From Akkermansiaceae bacterium UBA5689 (GTDB lineage Bacteria; Verrucomicrobiota; Verrucomicrobiia; Verrucomicrobiales; Akkermansiaceae), in contig DIHT01000165.1 in assembly GCA_002420305.1 (NCBI GenBank), positions 4,498 through 68,497 on the forward strand: a DNA stretch of 64,000 nucleotides, read 5' to 3'. Under the pieces are notes generated by a model. That model was not told where the DNA came from. It saw nothing but the letters and a program-made list of their open reading frames with translations, and did no database searches. Position numbers and translations under genes: made by a program. The stretch's first letter is position 1. Every line of letters starts with the position of its first letter. Positions 6,745-15,579 of this stretch are shown in pieces.

Positions 6745-9336
6745 ATGGGTCTCGAAAAAATAACAATCAAACTTCAAGAGGCGCTCCAAGGGGCGCAGCG
6801 ACTGGCCTCCAAGTCTGGTCATGCGGAGTTGAAATGCGAGCACCTCCTGCTTGGGCTGCTACAGCAGGAAGGTGGACTGGCGGTCCATCTGCTTGAGAAA
6901 GCGGGTGTTGATCTTACAGTGCTGAAAGCAAATCTGATCACGCTCCTTGACAGGGAGCCGCAGGTGGAGGGGGTGAGTGGACAGCCGCAGTTGGAGAGAA
7001 ATCTCCGAGCCATGCTGGATTTTGCTGACGAGGTCAGATCAGAAATGAGGGACGAGTTTCTCAGTATTGAACATGTCGTCCTGAGTATGATGAAAGGAGG
7101 TGGGTCCGGGAATGAGCTCCTCGTTGGTGCAGGAGCTGCAGGGGAAGCTTTGGAGAAGGCGGTGCGAGAGGTGCGGGGGAGTCAGACTGTGACTGATGAG
7201 AATCCCGAGGAGAAGTATCAGGCACTTGAGAAGTATGGGACAGACCTTTGTGTTCTTGCGCGAGAGGGTAAAATTGATCCTGTCATTGGACGGGATGGAG
7301 AGGTCCGCAGGGTGATGCAGGTGCTCTCCCGCCGAACAAAGAATAATCCCGTGCTGATTGGCGAGCCAGGCACAGGGAAGACGGCTATTGTTGAGGGCCT
7401 TGCCCTGCGAATCGTAGGAGGAGATGTGCCGTATTCGATGAAGAACAAGAGAATTATAGCGATGGATCTCGGAGCTATGATTGCAGGAGCAAAGTATCGA
7501 GGTGAGTTTGAGGACCGATTGAAAGCCTTTTTGAAGGAGGTCACAGCGGCAGATGGTGAGATTATCCTTTTTATCGATGAGCTCCACACGATCGTCGGGG
7601 CTGGGGCGAGTGAGGGAGCGGTTGATGCTTCCAACCTCCTCAAGCCTCAGCTGGCCCGTGGTGAACTACGCACCATAGGGGCTACAACGCCCTCGGAGTA
7701 TCGAAATTATGTGGAAAAGGATGCAGCTCTTGAACGCCGTTTCCAGCCAGTCAGGGTCGAGGAACCTTCAGTGGAGGACTCGATCGCAATCCTTCGCGGT
7801 CTCAAGGAGCGCTATGAAATTCATCATGGCGTAAGAATTCAGGATAGTGCTCTGGTTGCGGCAGCCCAGCTTGGGGACCGATATGTCTCGGCTCGCTTTC
7901 TTCCTGACAAGGCAGTCGATCTCGTTGATGAGGCTGCTTCAAGGTTGAAGATTGAACTGGACTCCATGCCGACCGATCTTGACAAGATTGAACGACAAAT
8001 AATGCAACTTGAGATGGAGCGGCAGGCGCTTGAGAAGGAGTCAGATCAGGCTAGCTCTGAGCGCTTAAAGCGGGTTGAGCGAGAGATAGCCAGCCTGCGT
8101 GAGGAATCTTCCGGCCTGACTGCCCAGTGGCTTAGTGAGAAAAAGCTGATTGAGGAGGTGCGCGAGCTTCAAGAGCGCATTGACCAGTTGAAGACGGAGG
8201 CAGAACGGGCAAAGCGCCTTGGGGATCTTACACGCGCATCGGAATTAACTTATGGAGCATTACCCAGTGCGCAAGGAGATCTCGAGAAGGCAAAAGCTCG
8301 CCTGGGTGAACGAAATTCTGATCTGCAGCTTCTCAGGGAGGAGGTGACTGAGGATGATATCGCGCGAGTGGTTGCATCTTGGACGGGTATTCCGGTCGAT
8401 AGACTTCGAGAAGGAGAGCGAGATAAGCTGGTAGAGATGGAAGTCCGGATGGGGGCGCGGGTTGTTGGTCAAAAGGATGCGATAATAGCGGTGTCGAATG
8501 CGATCCGGCGGGCCCGGGCGGGTCTGCAGGATGAGAATCGACCGATTGGTTCCTTTATGTTCCTTGGATCGACAGGAGTGGGAAAGACCGAGCTTTCCAA
8601 GGCACTTGCGGAGTTCCTTTTTGATGACGAGAGCTCAATGGTCAGGATGGACATGTCGGAGTATATGGAGAAGCATTCCGTCTCCCGCCTCATTGGTGCT
8701 CCACCGGGATACGTAGGTTATGAGGAGGGAGGCCAGTTAAGCGAACACGTGCGGAGGAACCCCTACTCGATCATTCTCCTCGACGAGATCGAGAAAGCGC
8801 ACCCGGAGGTATTCAATGTTCTCTTACAGGTTCTTGATGATGGACGTGTTACTGACGGGCAGGGGCGCACGGTAGACTTTCGCAACACGGTTCTGATCAT
8901 GACGTCGAATATCGGCGGCGACATACTTGCGGGAGAGGGGAATTCCGAACAGCAGGAGGCTGGAGTTATGGAGGCTCTTCGCAGCCATTTCCGCCCGGAG
9001 TTTCTCAACCGGGTCGATGAAACAGTGTTATTCCAACGTCTCGGCAGGAAGGAGTTACAGAGAATTGTGCGCCTGCAACTGGAAAGGGTAGAGGCACGAT
9101 TATGCAGGAAGGGGCTTAGTCTGCGGGTCAGTAAGGAGTCAGAGAATTTTCTCGCGGATGAAGGTTATGATCCCATTTACGGAGCAAGACCGCTCAAGAG
9201 GGCGATTCAGAAGCGTCTACTTGATCCTCTTAGTTTACAGGTGCTTGAGGGTGTTTTTGTCGAGGGCGATATGGTCGAAGTAGAAATGCAAAATGGGGAG
9301 ATTGTCTGTCGGATCGCTCAGAAGCGAGCGGCTTGA
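6745..9336 (+). CDS. clpB: ATP-dependent disaggregase ClpB
   Basis: This 863-residue Hsp100 protein is full length for ClpB. It threads aggregated polypeptides through a hexameric pore and works with DnaK in the cytoplasm. Domains in order: an N-terminal Clp repeat domain (about 1-145), AAA+ module 1 with Walker A GEPGTGKT (206-213) and Walker B IILFIDELHT, a coiled-coil middle domain (about 400-530) that distinguishes ClpB from ClpA/ClpC, and AAA+ module 2 with Walker A GSTGVGKT (about 607-614) and Walker B IILLDEIEKAHPE (about 675). The YVGYEEGGQL pore-loop segment is also present. The ATG at 6745 begins MGLEKITIKLQEAL, a normal family start, without a Shine-Dalgarno sequence. Confidence 0.97.
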   Translation: MGLEKITIKLQEALQGAQRLASKSGHAELKCEHLLLGLLQQEGGLAVHLLEKAGVDLTVLKANLITLLDREPQVEGVSGQPQLERNLRAMLDFADEVRSEMRDEFLSIEHVVLSMMKGGGSGNELLVGAGAAGEALEKAVREVRGSQTVTDENPEEKYQALEKYGTDLCVLAREGKIDPVIGRDGEVRRVMQVLSRRTKNNPVLIGEPGTGKTAIVEGLALRIVGGDVPYSMKNKRIIAMDLGAMIAGAKYRGEFEDRLKAFLKEVTAADGEIILFIDELHTIVGAGASEGAVDASNLLKPQLARGELRTIGATTPSEYRNYVEKDAALERRFQPVRVEEPSVEDSIAILRGLKERYEIHHGVRIQDSALVAAAQLGDRYVSARFLPDKAVDLVDEAASRLKIELDSMPTDLDKIERQIMQLEMERQALEKESDQASSERLKRVEREIASLREESSGLTAQWLSEKKLIEEVRELQERIDQLKTEAERAKRLGDLTRASELTYGALPSAQGDLEKAKARLGERNSDLQLLREEVTEDDIARVVASWTGIPVDRLREGERDKLVEMEVRMGARVVGQKDAIIAVSNAIRRARAGLQDENRPIGSFMFLGSTGVGKTELSKALAEFLFDDESSMVRMDMSEYMEKHSVSRLIGAPPGYVGYEEGGQLSEHVRRNPYSIILLDEIEKAHPEVFNVLLQVLDDGRVTDGQGRTVDFRNTVLIMTSNIGGDILAGEGNSEQQEAGVMEALRSHFRPEFLNRVDETVLFQRLGRKELQRIVRLQLERVEARLCRKGLSLRVSKESENFLADEGYDPIYGARPLKRAIQKRLLDPLSLQVLEGVFVEGDMVEVEMQNGEIVCRIAQKRAA

Positions 9337-9354
9337 GACGGCTCGCGCACCTGT

Positions 9355-11694
9355 TCAGAATAAGGGAGACCTAAGGGTCATCTGACGCAGAGTGATAGAG
9401 CGGTCTCCCCCGTGGGCTGGGCAGGCTGGGGCCCTATCGCGGTTTGCGCGTAGGCCCTCGAGTTGGGGAGGGACGTTGGGAGTGATGCCGATCAGAGAAA
9501 GCGCAAGGGAAGGGCCAGGCGTCCATGCCAGAGTAATTTCAAGGCCGTCCTCCGGGACTCCTCGGAAGAGCAGGGACTGCTGGCCGTTAACATCCGGCTC
9601 GGGTAAAGGGATGTCCATGCCAAGCGCGGTGACCCGAGAGAGTCCTTCTACCTGATTAAGCCTGATCTGAATTTCCTGGGATGCGATCGTTGGGCGAAGA
9701 CGGATTGTTGCGCTGTGGGACTGCTCCGTAGTATTCCATTTCAGGAGCTCAAGATCAGGGCCGGCTAGCTTCGCCCTAGGGGCGGTGAAGAGAGAGGAGC
9801 CCAAGGGATAAGGAAGCTCATCAGCATTGGGGAACGGGTCCAGGGTTCTGGTCAGCGTCGGAGGAATTCCTCCCTCCCAGGATGATAATGCGATCTGGGC
9901 ATCGTTTCGGTGAGAAGCTTCAAAATAGGTCAGATTGATCTGCTGTGGCGCTTCCGGGCTGAAGCAGGGCGATTGCAGCGCGGTGTATCCGGCCCAGACA
10001 GCTCCCGCGAGCAGGAGAAAACAAAGCCCTGAAGTAAGCGGTCTTGCGAGAGAGGAGAGAAGCGGGGCGAGTGGAAGGAGCAGGAGAACGACAAGAAATG
10101 AAATGAATGGTGGAGCGGCGAATACTCCGAGAGCGGTTGGAAGAAATTTAATGAAGGGAACTAAGACCAGAGACGTGGCGGCGGCGACAAGGAGGCAGCA
10201 GACAGGAAGGAGACGGCGTGGCCTCCGATTGTGCCCGGCAAGCAGGAACGAGGCGAGAGAGGCCATGAAGGCTGGGAGTATGAGGACGTAAGAGAATCCC
10301 TCGGCCATAAAGCTCAGGATCAGAGAACCAAGGGCGAGAGCGATAGCGTGGAAAAAATAGAGGATGATTGGATCGGTTCGAATGATTGCGACAATTGCCA
10401 GGGTAGATAGGGTAGCAACGAGAGAGGGCACGAGGAGGTCGAAATGAAAGCGATCGGGCCATGGTGTTGGAGTCGAATCAAGATGTTGAAGGAGAGTCGC
10501 TGAGAGCCAGCCGACGATTATCCCAAGCAGTATGATCAGCGCCCAGCAAACTCCTCCGCGGAGGAGTTCTTGTGTTTGCCAGCAACAAGCGTTACCCGCG
10601 AAAAGAAAGGAGAGGATGATTGAGAGCAGAATGGCTCCGGCAAGCCAGGGAGAGCGCCCTGCAGGCCACGAGAGGATGAAGTGAGATCCGAGATCGGTGT
10701 AGACTGCATCCCTGCTGGAAGAGGGATCGGTCCACTCGGAGAGCAGGAGTTGACGGGTCATTGCAAGAGCATGGTCCCCCTGATGTTGCAGGCTGCCAAG
10801 GTCGAGGTTCCCGGTGTCGTCGAGGGGTGTATGATACTGCTTGGGATTACCGATAAAGGCAAAGTTGAGTCCACTTAGCCCCCGCTTCATAAAGACGGTG
10901 AGGTCGGAGGAGTTAGGCATGGAGCGATAAATTGAGACGTAAGCTGAGCTGCTCATCGGGCGATCAAGGCCTTGCGCCATTTGTTCAACGAGCCATGAAT
11001 TTCCCTCTGATGTTTCGAACATGAGGCTGCCGCCGGAGTTACCCCGGGCTTCAAGATTTATCACGATGCCGATCTGATCTGCGATTTCGTTGAAGCGAAC
11101 AAATCCGCGGGCGCCCACGAGGCCAACTTCCTCCCCGTCAGTGAAAAGTAGAAAGACGGGACGGGCGAGGGGTGTTTCCCTCATCAGAATAGAGGCGATT
11201 TCTATAAGTGAAGCCACGGCTGCAGCATCATCACTGGCGCCGGGACCTGCAGCTACGGAGTCGTAGTGGCAGGCGAGGAGGATGGCGGGAAGATCTGGAT
11301 TTGAAGAGGGTAATTCGACAAGTAGATTCCGGGCGAGACTAAGGCTGGTGCCTTCGGTAGGGCTTCTACGCGAGACCCAATGGTCATTTTGTATGGGATC
11401 AAGTCCAAGATCTTTGAATTCCTGAAGAATTCTGGAGCGGACTCTTTCATTGGCAGGTGAGCCGAGGGGATGAGGGGCGGCCTGCGGAAGAATTGCCTTC
11501 AGGCGTTCGAATGCCCGTTCTCCGGAAAAGACATCGGAGGGCCCTTCAATGCCGACCACGGGGGGCGGATCATATCTGGTTGAGAGGTAAGCCCCAAACA
11601 GAAGAAGAAGGAGCATTACGGCAGCCAGCGCGATCTTAGGATGCTCCGCCGGGATCCATCCTGAGATAGACCGGGAGCGACGTTCGGAATCCAT
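9355..11694 (-). CDS. M28-family zinc aminopeptidase with multispanning C-terminal membrane domain
   Basis: This 779-residue protein resembles the ERMP1/Fxna group of M28 peptidases. A transmembrane helix (about 21-38) leads into an exposed peptidase domain. Its two-zinc ligand set is intact: His143 in CHYDS, Asp155 in GASDDAAA, Glu188/Glu189 in DGEEVGL, Glu215 in NLEARGN and His288 in YHTPLDD. From about residue 330 several hydrophobic helices follow, then a C-terminal soluble domain. It should remove N-terminal residues from peptides at or outside the cytoplasmic membrane; the substrate is unknown. The ATG at 11694 is chosen because the longer frame to 11856 overlaps the divergent symporter gene and adds no family-like sequence. 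Confidence 0.85.
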   Translation of the reverse strand: MDSERRSRSISGWIPAEHPKIALAAVMLLLLLFGAYLSTRYDPPPVVGIEGPSDVFSGERAFERLKAILPQAAPHPLGSPANERVRSRILQEFKDLGLDPIQNDHWVSRRSPTEGTSLSLARNLLVELPSSNPDLPAILLACHYDSVAAGPGASDDAAAVASLIEIASILMRETPLARPVFLLFTDGEEVGLVGARGFVRFNEIADQIGIVINLEARGNSGGSLMFETSEGNSWLVEQMAQGLDRPMSSSAYVSIYRSMPNSSDLTVFMKRGLSGLNFAFIGNPKQYHTPLDDTGNLDLGSLQHQGDHALAMTRQLLLSEWTDPSSSRDAVYTDLGSHFILSWPAGRSPWLAGAILLSIILSFLFAGNACCWQTQELLRGGVCWALIILLGIIVGWLSATLLQHLDSTPTPWPDRFHFDLLVPSLVATLSTLAIVAIIRTDPIILYFFHAIALALGSLILSFMAEGFSYVLILPAFMASLASFLLAGHNRRPRRLLPVCCLLVAAATSLVLVPFIKFLPTALGVFAAPPFISFLVVLLLLPLAPLLSSLARPLTSGLCFLLLAGAVWAGYTALQSPCFSPEAPQQINLTYFEASHRNDAQIALSSWEGGIPPTLTRTLDPFPNADELPYPLGSSLFTAPRAKLAGPDLELLKWNTTEQSHSATIRLRPTIASQEIQIRLNQVEGLSRVTALGMDIPLPEPDVNGQQSLLFRGVPEDGLEITLAWTPGPSLALSLIGITPNVPPQLEGLRANRDRAPACPAHGGDRSITLRQMTLRSPLF

Positions 11695-11822
11695 CTGGGA
11701 ACTATATCCTTGCAGGGTCACAGACAGGGTCGATGCGGAAGTTTTTTTAGAATAGTAAGGGATACAGGTTAAAAATCGCGTTCGGCCTTGTTCCCACGAG
11801 TGGGAGTTGTCAGCCTTCAAAA

Positions 11823-13529
11823 ATGAAGGTTTTCCCCGGCTGCTTTCGCCGATCACTGCTCCTCGTTGCCGTTCTCCTCCTCGGTAATGGAATTGTTTTC
11901 GCTCAGGACACGGAGACGAATTCTCTGTCTCCGGTTGCTGAGGTTGGATTGGCAGAAGAAGCCACGCCAGCGGTAGAGGAGAGTGGATCGGTTGACGAGC
12001 TCATCAACAAGGGATTCGGTGTAGCAACTGGCTGGTTCGTGAAAGCCATTTTTTCTTCCATCCGAATCGCAGATTATGACGTTCTCTGGGTCATTCTCTG
12101 GCTGGCTGCAGCAGGAATCGTCTTCACGGCGGTTTTCAAAGCAGTCAATATACGGGCTTTCCCCCTAGCGCTGCGAACAGTCAGGGGGAAATACAGTGGG
12201 CCTGACGATCCTGGTAATATCTCGCACTTTCAGGCACTTGCGACTGCAGTCTCGGGAACGGTTGGCCTTGGGAACATCGCCGGAGTTGCGATTGGTATTT
12301 CCATCGCTGGTCCGGGAGTTGCGTTCTGGCTCTTTCTCAGTGGGTTTCTGGGGATGGCCACCAAGTTCGCTGAGTGCACTCTTGGAGTAAAATATAGGAG
12401 CATCGATGGAGGGGGGCACGTCCAGGGCGGACCCATGTATTACCTGAAGCGAGGAATGGCGGAGCGTGGACTGGGTCCGGTTGGCGCCATCCTTGCGGTG
12501 TTTTTTGCGATCTTCTGTGTCTTCGCGTCGTTCGGGGGTGGAAACATCTTTCAGGTCAACCAAGTCACCCAGCAACTTATCAATGTTACCGGGGAGGAAA
12601 GTTTCTTCGCCTCGAATCAGTGGGTTTTCGGCCTGATGATGGCACTGGTAACAGCACTCGTGATTATTGGAGGGATTAGATCAATCGCCAAGGTAACCTC
12701 GAAACTGGTTCCAACGATGTGCGTGATTTACGTTCTGAGTGCTCTCCTCGTGCTTGTCGTAAACGCCGAGGCGATTCCTGGAGCGATAGGCATGATCGTA
12801 ACCGAGGCGTTTCAGCCTCGTGCTGCGGTGACGGGTGGTATTCTTGCAGCGTTTATATGGGGGATGCGCCGGGCTACGTTCTCTAATGAGGCGGGAATTG
12901 GATCTGCACCTATTGCGCATTCTGCAGCCCGGACACGTAAGCCGGCATCGGAGGGGGTGGTAGCGCTCCTCGAACCCTTCGTGGATACGGTGATTGTTTG
13001 CACGATGACTTCCCTGGTCATCGTTACAACGATGCAGTTCGATGGCGACACAGCGAACTTTACGGTGAACGGACAGGCATTCGAGCTGGGCCGAGACGCG
13101 AATAATAGTTCCTCGTTTGGAATTGGTCTTACCTCTGCTGCGTTCGAAACCGTGAACTCCGGATTCAGGTATCTTCTCTTTGTTTGCGTCCTTCTGTTTG
13201 CGTTTTCCACCCTAGTGACATGGAGTTATTACGGGCTACAGGCTTGGCAATACCTCTTTGGAAAGAATCAGGTTCTCGAGCTCACCTATAAGACAGTCTT
13301 CTGCCTTATAATTATCGCTGGAGCCTCGGCTAATGTCGGTAATGCGGTCGACTTCTCGGACGCTGCTTTATTTGCAATGAGTATCCCGAATCTTATCGGA
13401 GTCTATTTTATGATTCCGATTATCAGGAGGGAATACGCCAAGTTCCAACATTTTGCCGATAGGGTTGATAAGGGATCGTCCCTGGAGGAAGCGGATGCCT
13501 CCGCGGAAAAGGCCTTTCCGGACCAGTAA
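11823..13529 (+). CDS. AGCS-family alanine/glycine:cation (Na+) symporter
   Basis: This is a 568-residue inner-membrane symporter. It has the AGCS hallmark segment GPGVAFWLFLSGFLGMATKFAE, the GGPMYYL motif, and the NEAGIGSAPIAHSAA segment near the substrate site, with about ten hydrophobic helices. It imports alanine and/or glycine with Na+. Unusually, the N-terminus carries a signal-peptide-like stretch (LLLVAVLLLGNGIVFAQ) and about 45 polar residues before the usual first helix. Neighbouring genes do not share the pathway, but an alanine dehydrogenase lies at 61-62 kb in the same window. There is no Shine-Dalgarno before the ATG. A small hairpin (TTCCCA-CGAG-TGGGAG, 11791-11806) precedes it. 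Confidence 0.93.
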   Translation: MKVFPGCFRRSLLLVAVLLLGNGIVFAQDTETNSLSPVAEVGLAEEATPAVEESGSVDELINKGFGVATGWFVKAIFSSIRIADYDVLWVILWLAAAGIVFTAVFKAVNIRAFPLALRTVRGKYSGPDDPGNISHFQALATAVSGTVGLGNIAGVAIGISIAGPGVAFWLFLSGFLGMATKFAECTLGVKYRSIDGGGHVQGGPMYYLKRGMAERGLGPVGAILAVFFAIFCVFASFGGGNIFQVNQVTQQLINVTGEESFFASNQWVFGLMMALVTALVIIGGIRSIAKVTSKLVPTMCVIYVLSALLVLVVNAEAIPGAIGMIVTEAFQPRAAVTGGILAAFIWGMRRATFSNEAGIGSAPIAHSAARTRKPASEGVVALLEPFVDTVIVCTMTSLVIVTTMQFDGDTANFTVNGQAFELGRDANNSSSFGIGLTSAAFETVNSGFRYLLFVCVLLFAFSTLVTWSYYGLQAWQYLFGKNQVLELTYKTVFCLIIIAGASANVGNAVDFSDAALFAMSIPNLIGVYFMIPIIRREYAKFQHFADRVDKGSSLEEADASAEKAFPDQ

Positions 13530-13548
13530 AGAGGGGTAAGATGATTCG

Positions 13549-15567
13549 ATGGCGCGCAAATACACTCTGGAGCGTCCGACCACCAGTGGTGCGTCCGGGA
13601 TTGACTTTGCTGAGGACCTGAACGAACAGCAGTTCGCAGCGGTGTCTTCTCCGCCCGGACCGTCCCTTGTGATTGCAGGGGCAGGTTCTGGTAAGACCCG
13701 AACCCTGACCTATCGGGTGGCCTATCTCCTCGACCGTGGAATCGAGCCTCGAAATATCCTCCTTCTGACTTTCACCAATAAAGCTTCCAAGGAGATGCTC
13801 GAGCGAGTCAGGTCGTTGGTTCCCCGGGATGTGAGCGAAATGTGGGGAGGGACGTTCCACTCCGTTGGCAATCGGATTCTACGGCGGCATGCGGAGGAGA
13901 TCGGATTCACGAAATCGTTTTCGATCATGGACCGGGATGACCAGAAGTCCTTGATGAATACGGTGATTGCCGAGTGCGAGATCGATACTACGGCGAGGCG
14001 TTTTCCCAAGCCGGATGTTCTTATCTCGATTTTCAGTTTGATTGAGAATACGGGAGTTGCTCTCGAAGATCTTCTGGAAGATCGCTATCCCTATTTTGAA
14101 GAATGGGCAGAAGAGATTGCGAGGGTAGAGGCGCGCTATCGTGTGAAGAAGCGTCAGATTAACTCGGTGGACTTTGACGATCTTCTTGTGCTGACTCTGA
14201 AGCTTCTGCAGGAAAACGAGGAATTGCGTGGGCTTTACCAGAAGCGATTTCAGTATGTTCTGGTAGACGAGTTTCAGGATACGAACCATGTGCAAAGTGA
14301 ACTGGTAGACCTTTTAGTGGGAGAGGGCCAGAGTCTCATGGTGGTAGGGGATGACGCCCAGTCGATTTACTCGTGGAGAGGGGCCGATATGGATAACATC
14401 TTGAGCTTTCCTGAGCGTTACCCTGATGCGCAGGTCTACCGGATCGAGAAGAATTATCGTAGCGTGCCAGAAATTCTCGAGCTCTCGAACTCGGCCATAA
14501 AAGCTAACCGCCATCGCTTCGAGAAGGACCTGGAGGCTGCGCGGGAGGGGGGAGCGATGATGCCGGCCTTGGTGTCGTTGGAGGACCCTAATTCGCAGGC
14601 TCAATTCGTAGCCCAGCGTATTCTTGAGTTGCGGGAGGAGGGGGTGGAGCTTGAGGAAATCGCAGTCCTCTACCGGGCCCATCATCAGAGCATGACTCTT
14701 CAGATGGAGCTAAGGAATCGGGGTATTCCTTTCCAGATTACCAGTGGTCTACGTTTCTTCGAACAAGCTCATATCAAGGATGTTGCAGCTTTCATGCGTT
14801 TCGTGACCAATCGCCGCGATGAAGTGAGTTTCAAACGGATGGTCTGCCTGCTCCCGGGGATTGGAGCAAAAGGTGCCAGCAAACTATGGAAAGGCTGGGC
14901 GGCAACCCCTCACGCTACGGCAGAGAATCCTCCTGCGGCTTTTTCTGATATTCTTGCAGATTTGCCGGTCCCCAAGAAGTCGGCATCTCACTGGGAGCAG
15001 CTGGGGCACACCCTTGATGAGCTAGTCAGTTTGGATGGTTTTGCGAGACCTGCCGAAATGATTTTCAGTATTCTCGAGGGGGTCTACGACGAAGTGATGC
15101 GTGAATCGTTTGATAATTACGAACACCGACGCTCGGACCTCGAGGAATTGATGAGTTATGCGGATCGATTCGACGATGTACTTGAATGCCTCGCCCAGCT
15201 CTCCCTCATGTCGGCTGTGGATGGTGATCCTAGTGGAAGTAAGGCCGAGTTGGATCCTGAGCAGGTTGTACTCTCCTCTGTTCATCAAGCGAAGGGGCTT
15301 GAGTGGAGAGTCGTTTTTGTGATCTCCCTGACAGATGGAATGTTTCCCAACGGGAGAGTGCTTGATGCGGATGATGAGTATATGCTTGAAGAAGAGCGCC
15401 GGCTTTTCTACGTGGCGATCACGAGGGCAAAGGATGAGCTTTATCTCACCTATCCACAGATCAATCCCAAGAGTTACTCAGGCGAGGTTATTCAGAGGCC
15501 TTCCCGCTTCCTCGATGATTGTCCTGCCGAATTGATGGAGGAGTGGCAGGTTTCAGGCGAGTGGTAA
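13549..15567 (+). CDS. UvrD/PcrA/Rep-type superfamily 1 DNA helicase
   Basis: This 672-residue SF1A 3'-5' DNA helicase has Walker A GAGSGKT (44-50), motif Ia LTFTNKASKEM, Walker B DEFQD (about 240), motif III GDDAQSIYSWRGA, motif IV KNYRSVPEIL, motif V SVHQAKGLEWRVVFV and motif VI EERRLFYVAITRAKDELYL. Such enzymes act in excision repair, replication restart or removal of recombinase. Which of UvrD, PcrA or Rep it equals cannot be told from sequence alone, and it is shorter than typical UvrD (about 720). The gene begins 19 nt after the symporter stop. The N-terminal 22 residues before LNEQQFAAV are an unconserved-looking extension. A purine-rich GAGGGG lies about 12 nt upstream of the ATG. Confidence 0.92.
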   Translation: MARKYTLERPTTSGASGIDFAEDLNEQQFAAVSSPPGPSLVIAGAGSGKTRTLTYRVAYLLDRGIEPRNILLLTFTNKASKEMLERVRSLVPRDVSEMWGGTFHSVGNRILRRHAEEIGFTKSFSIMDRDDQKSLMNTVIAECEIDTTARRFPKPDVLISIFSLIENTGVALEDLLEDRYPYFEEWAEEIARVEARYRVKKRQINSVDFDDLLVLTLKLLQENEELRGLYQKRFQYVLVDEFQDTNHVQSELVDLLVGEGQSLMVVGDDAQSIYSWRGADMDNILSFPERYPDAQVYRIEKNYRSVPEILELSNSAIKANRHRFEKDLEAAREGGAMMPALVSLEDPNSQAQFVAQRILELREEGVELEEIAVLYRAHHQSMTLQMELRNRGIPFQITSGLRFFEQAHIKDVAAFMRFVTNRRDEVSFKRMVCLLPGIGAKGASKLWKGWAATPHATAENPPAAFSDILADLPVPKKSASHWEQLGHTLDELVSLDGFARPAEMIFSILEGVYDEVMRESFDNYEHRRSDLEELMSYADRFDDVLECLAQLSLMSAVDGDPSGSKAELDPEQVVLSSVHQAKGLEWRVVFVISLTDGMFPNGRVLDADDEYMLEEERRLFYVAITRAKDELYLTYPQINPKSYSGEVIQRPSRFLDDCPAELMEEWQVSGEW

Positions 15568-15579
15568 ACAGAACCTTTC

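Noticed and set aside
11791..11806. Small hairpin upstream of the alanine symporter, considered as part of a glycine riboswitch
   Set aside because: Leader is only about 130 nt and lacks the conserved glycine-aptamer core; a 5-6 bp hairpin alone is weak.
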